Shown here piece after piece: positions 30,744 to 33,181 of a DNA stretch of 33,181 nt. Below the pieces are notes generated by a model. The model was not told the origin of the DNA. It did not search any database and saw only the letters and a program-made list of their open reading frames with translations. Made by a program: the position numbers and the translations under genes. The DNA comes from Candidatus Contendibacter sp. (GTDB lineage: Bacteria; Pseudomonadota; Gammaproteobacteria; Competibacterales; Competibacteraceae). Position 1 is the stretch's first letter. Each line of letters opens with the position of its first letter. The DNA lies in contig JARSSP010000004.1 of assembly GCA_029624675.1 (NCBI GenBank), forward strand, positions 1 to 33,181. Reading direction: 5' to 3'.

Positions 30744-32887
30744 ATTCTCGAAAACTTCTGCTCCTCCTGGCGCTCGCCGCCCTGGCCGGCGTTTTCTTCG
30801 CGTTCGACCTGGGGCGGTTTTTCAGCCTCGATTACTTTAAATCCCAACAGGCCGCCATCGAAACTTACCGGGCGGCGCATCCCGGCCTGACGGCGGGGAT
30901 TTTCTTCGCCGTTTACGTGGCGGTGACCGGCCTGTCGCTGCCCGGCGCGGCAATTCTGACCTTGGTTGGAGGCGCGATCTTCGGCTTGGTCTGGGGCACG
31001 GTGATCGTTTCCTTCGCTTCGACGCTTGGCGCCACCCTGGCCTTTCTCACCGCCCGCTTCGTGTTGCGCGACTGGGTGCAGGGCCGGTTCGGCGACCGAT
31101 TGCAGGCGATCAACGCGGGGATGGAAAAAGAGGGCGGCTTTTACCTGTTCACCTTGCGGTTGATTCCAATCTTTCCGTTCTTCGTCATCAACCTGGCGAT
31201 GGGGTTGACGCCGATTCGAACCTGGACCTTTTACTGGGTCAGTCAGCTTGGCATGTTGGCCGGGACCGTGGTTTACGTAAACGCCGGCACCCAACTGGCG
31301 CGGATCGACTCGCTCCAGGGCATCCTGTCGCCTGGCTTGTTGATCTCCTTTGCCGTGCTGGGCATTTTCCCGCTCGTTGCCAAGAAGATCGTGGCGGCGG
31401 TCAAGGCGCGGCGGGTGTATGCGCGATGGCCCAAGCCGAAGCGTTTCGACCGCAATCTGGTGGTGATCGGCGCCGGCTCGGCGGGGCTGGTGACCGCCTA
31501 CATCGCGGCGGCGGTCAAGGCCAAGGTGACGCTGATCGAAAAGCACCGGATGGGCGGCGACTGCTTGAACACCGGCTGCGTGCCGTCCAAGGCGCTGATT
31601 CGTTCGGCCAAGCTGCTCTCGCATATCCAGCGTTCTTCGGAATTCGGCATCCACCAGGCCGAGGCCGAGTTCGATTTCGCCGAGGTGATGGAGCGGGTGC
31701 AACGGGTGATCCGCGAAGTCGCGCCCCACGATTCGGTGGAACGCTACACCGGGCTGGGCGTGGAGGTAATCGAGGGCACGGCGAAAATCACCTCGCCGTG
31801 GACGGTGGACGCGACCACCGCCGAGGGCACGCGGACCCTGACCACCCGCGCCATCGTCATCGCCGCCGGCGCGCGGCCGTTCGTGCCGCCGATTCCGGGG
31901 TTGGAAGAGGTCGGTTATCTCACGTCGGACACCGTCTGGAATCTCCGCGAACTGCCGAAACGGCTGGTGGTGCTGGGCGGCGGACCCATCGGTTCGGAAT
32001 TGACCCAGACCTTCGCCCGCCTGGGCAGCCAGGTCACACAGGTGGAAATGGCCCCGCGCATCCTGATTCGGGAAGACCCGGAGGTTTCGGCGTTGGTCAT
32101 GGAGCGGTTTCGGCGGGAAGGCATCCGCGTGCTGGTCAACCACACGGCCAGGCGGTTCGCGGTCGAAAACGGCGAGAAGGTGCTGATCGCCGAATACGAA
32201 GGCCAGGACGCGCGGATTCCGTTCGACGCGGTGCTGGTGGCGGTGGGGCGGGTGGCGAACACCGCCGGCTACGGACTGGAAGAACTGGGGATTCCCATCA
32301 CCCGCGCTCGCACCGTGGAAACCAACGAGTACCTGCAAACGCTTTACCCCAATATTTACGCCGCTGGCGACGTGGCCGGGCCGTTCCAGTTCACCCACAC
32401 CGCCGCTCATCAGGCGTGGTATGCCTCGGTCAACGCGCTGTTCCGGCCGTTCAGGACGTTCAAGGCCGATTATTCGGTGATTCCCTGGTCCACCTTCGTC
32501 GATCCCGAAGTAGCGCGGGTGGGTTTGAACGAGCAGGAAGCGAAAGAGAAAGGCATTCCCCACGAGGTGACGGTGTACGGCATCGACGATCTGGACCGGG
32601 CCATCGCCGACGGCGAGGCGCACGGCTTCGTCAAGGTGCTGACCGCGCCCGGCAAGGACAAGATTTTGGGAGTCACTATCGTCGGCGAGCACGCCGGCGA
32701 CCTGCTGGCCGAGTACGTGCTGGCCATGCGCCACGGCATCGGCCTGAACCAAATCCTCGGCACCATCCACATTTATCCGACCCTGGCGGAAGCCAACAAA
32801 TACGCCGCCGGCGTCTGGAAGAAGGCCCACGCGCCCCAAAAATTGCTGGTCTGGGTGGAGCGCTTTCACACTTGGCGGCGGGGCTAG
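30740..32887 (+). CDS. TVP38/VTT membrane domain fused to FAD disulfide oxidoreductase
   Basis: A 715-residue two-part protein. Residues about 1-225 form a TVP38/TMEM64 (DedA-like VTT) membrane domain with a first helix KLLLLLALAALAGVFFAF, the conserved GATLAFLTARFVLRDW-type loop and LRLIPIFPFFVINLAMGLTPI. Residues about 235-715 form a class I pyridine-nucleotide-disulfide oxidoreductase: FAD site VVIGAGSAGLVTAYIA, redox disulfide GGDCLNTGCVPSKALI (Cys about 275 and 280), NAD(P)H site VVLGGGPIGSELTQTFARLG, FAD contact IYAAGDVAG, and a dimerisation domain. The usual catalytic HPTxxE near the end reads YPTLAE. ATG 30740 overlaps doxX (ATGA), so it is translationally tied to the bufferin operon. 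Similar fusions exist in other proteobacteria; substrate unknown. Confidence 0.9.
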   Translation: MNSRKLLLLLALAALAGVFFAFDLGRFFSLDYFKSQQAAIETYRAAHPGLTAGIFFAVYVAVTGLSLPGAAILTLVGGAIFGLVWGTVIVSFASTLGATLAFLTARFVLRDWVQGRFGDRLQAINAGMEKEGGFYLFTLRLIPIFPFFVINLAMGLTPIRTWTFYWVSQLGMLAGTVVYVNAGTQLARIDSLQGILSPGLLISFAVLGIFPLVAKKIVAAVKARRVYARWPKPKRFDRNLVVIGAGSAGLVTAYIAAAVKAKVTLIEKHRMGGDCLNTGCVPSKALIRSAKLLSHIQRSSEFGIHQAEAEFDFAEVMERVQRVIREVAPHDSVERYTGLGVEVIEGTAKITSPWTVDATTAEGTRTLTTRAIVIAAGARPFVPPIPGLEEVGYLTSDTVWNLRELPKRLVVLGGGPIGSELTQTFARLGSQVTQVEMAPRILIREDPEVSALVMERFRREGIRVLVNHTARRFAVENGEKVLIAEYEGQDARIPFDAVLVAVGRVANTAGYGLEELGIPITRARTVETNEYLQTLYPNIYAAGDVAGPFQFTHTAAHQAWYASVNALFRPFRTFKADYSVIPWSTFVDPEVARVGLNEQEAKEKGIPHEVTVYGIDDLDRAIADGEAHGFVKVLTAPGKDKILGVTIVGEHAGDLLAEYVLAMRHGIGLNQILGTIHIYPTLAEANKYAAGVWKKAHAPQKLLVWVERFHTWRRG

Positions 32888-33181
32888 CCAAGGGAGGCCA
32901 GTGAATCCAGCAACGCCTGCACCTGTCGGATAATCCCGGCGATTTGCCCAGCTTCGGGAAGCTTCAATCGTCGCGCGTCTTGCAGGGCCAGGTTCAATAA
33001 TTCCAGCGCCTTTTCGCGGTCTCCCGTCGCGCCGCGCATCAGATAAGTGATTCCAATCTTGGCGCGGCAGATGAGCAAATCCCGCGCCGACTGGAGACGC
33101 TCGTAGACCGGCAGTTGTTCCTCCCGCCGAATCCGCAGCGCTTCGTCCAGCTCCCCCCGATCCTGCAACACGTCGGCGATC
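32884..33181 (-). CDS. TPR-repeat protein, 3' part (5' end outside window)
   Basis: About 98 residues of the C-terminus of a tetratricopeptide protein. Repeat units with helix pairs are seen: IADVLQDRGELDEALRIRRE, LQSARDLLICRAKIGITYLMRGATGDREKALELLNLAL, then a final helix EAGQIAGIIRQVQALLDSL. The reading frame runs past the right edge, so the start is not here. Its stop overlaps the stop of the fusion gene by four bases on the opposite strand. The wording IADVL...QDRGELDEALRIRREEQLPVYE is typical of long repetitive TPR arrays. Confidence 0.85.
   Translation of the reverse strand, partial: IADVLQDRGELDEALRIRREEQLPVYERLQSARDLLICRAKIGITYLMRGATGDREKALELLNLALQDARRLKLPEAGQIAGIIRQVQALLDSLASLG

Noticed and set aside
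30629..32869. A 746-codon - strand frame opposite the fusion gene
   Set aside because: Antisense of a gene with intact FAD, NAD and redox-Cys motifs; composition is typical of a shadow frame.

Overview
GC-rich proteobacterial DNA, probably from an environmental gammaproteobacterium (inferred from gene content: a liv-type transporter with acyl-CoA enzymes, a bufferin operon, ArsS and REP-like repeats). The genus cannot be fixed from the sequence. I see no tRNA, rRNA or CRISPR array.

Bases 1 to about 6800 are an accessory region that reads as an integron gene-cassette array. The integrase is not in the window and would lie to the left. Cassette genes on the + strand (a small toxin-antitoxin pair, a membrane protein, a GFSRG-type alpha/beta-hydrolase-like protein, a PD-(D/E)XK-like protein, a SAM methyltransferase) are separated by attC-like sites with GCCTAAC / GTTRRRY-type core boxes and matching inner arms. 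The fourth attC is split twice by ORF-less group II introns, one on each strand. When both are removed in silico, a 59-bp attC of classical form is restored. The end of a third, related intron opens the window. An IS110 transposase fragment fused in frame to HEAT repeats sits inside one cassette.

Bases 7326-14460 hold a + strand operon: an AMP-forming acyl-CoA synthetase followed by a complete branched-chain-amino-acid-type ABC importer (livG, livH, livM, livK, livF). Facing it on the - strand (14477-18184) are an acyl-CoA dehydrogenase, an alpha-methylacyl-CoA racemase, a BadI-like ring-cleaving hydrolase and a hotdog thioesterase. Together they suggest uptake, CoA activation and degradation of a carboxylic acid, possibly alicyclic or aromatic.

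Bases 18421-23785 are mixed single genes: a small conserved protein, a MEKHLA-domain protein, a fructosamine-kinase-family kinase, NnrU, ArsS (Cys form), a DUF1223 protein and a spondin-domain protein. Bases 23885-26118 encode a two-component system with overlapping genes.

Bases 26326-32887 form a divergent regulatory and metal-stress module. An ECF sigma factor and RskA-type anti-sigma factor on the - strand face a + strand bufferin operon: a DUF2282 Cys-containing precursor (bufA), a DUF692/MNIO modification enzyme (bufB), a DUF2063 partner (bufC), DoxX, and a TVP38-like membrane domain fused to a disulfide oxidoreductase. Several junctions are 4-nt ATGA overlaps, so the fusion protein appears to belong to the operon. 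The window ends in the 3' part of a TPR gene on the - strand.
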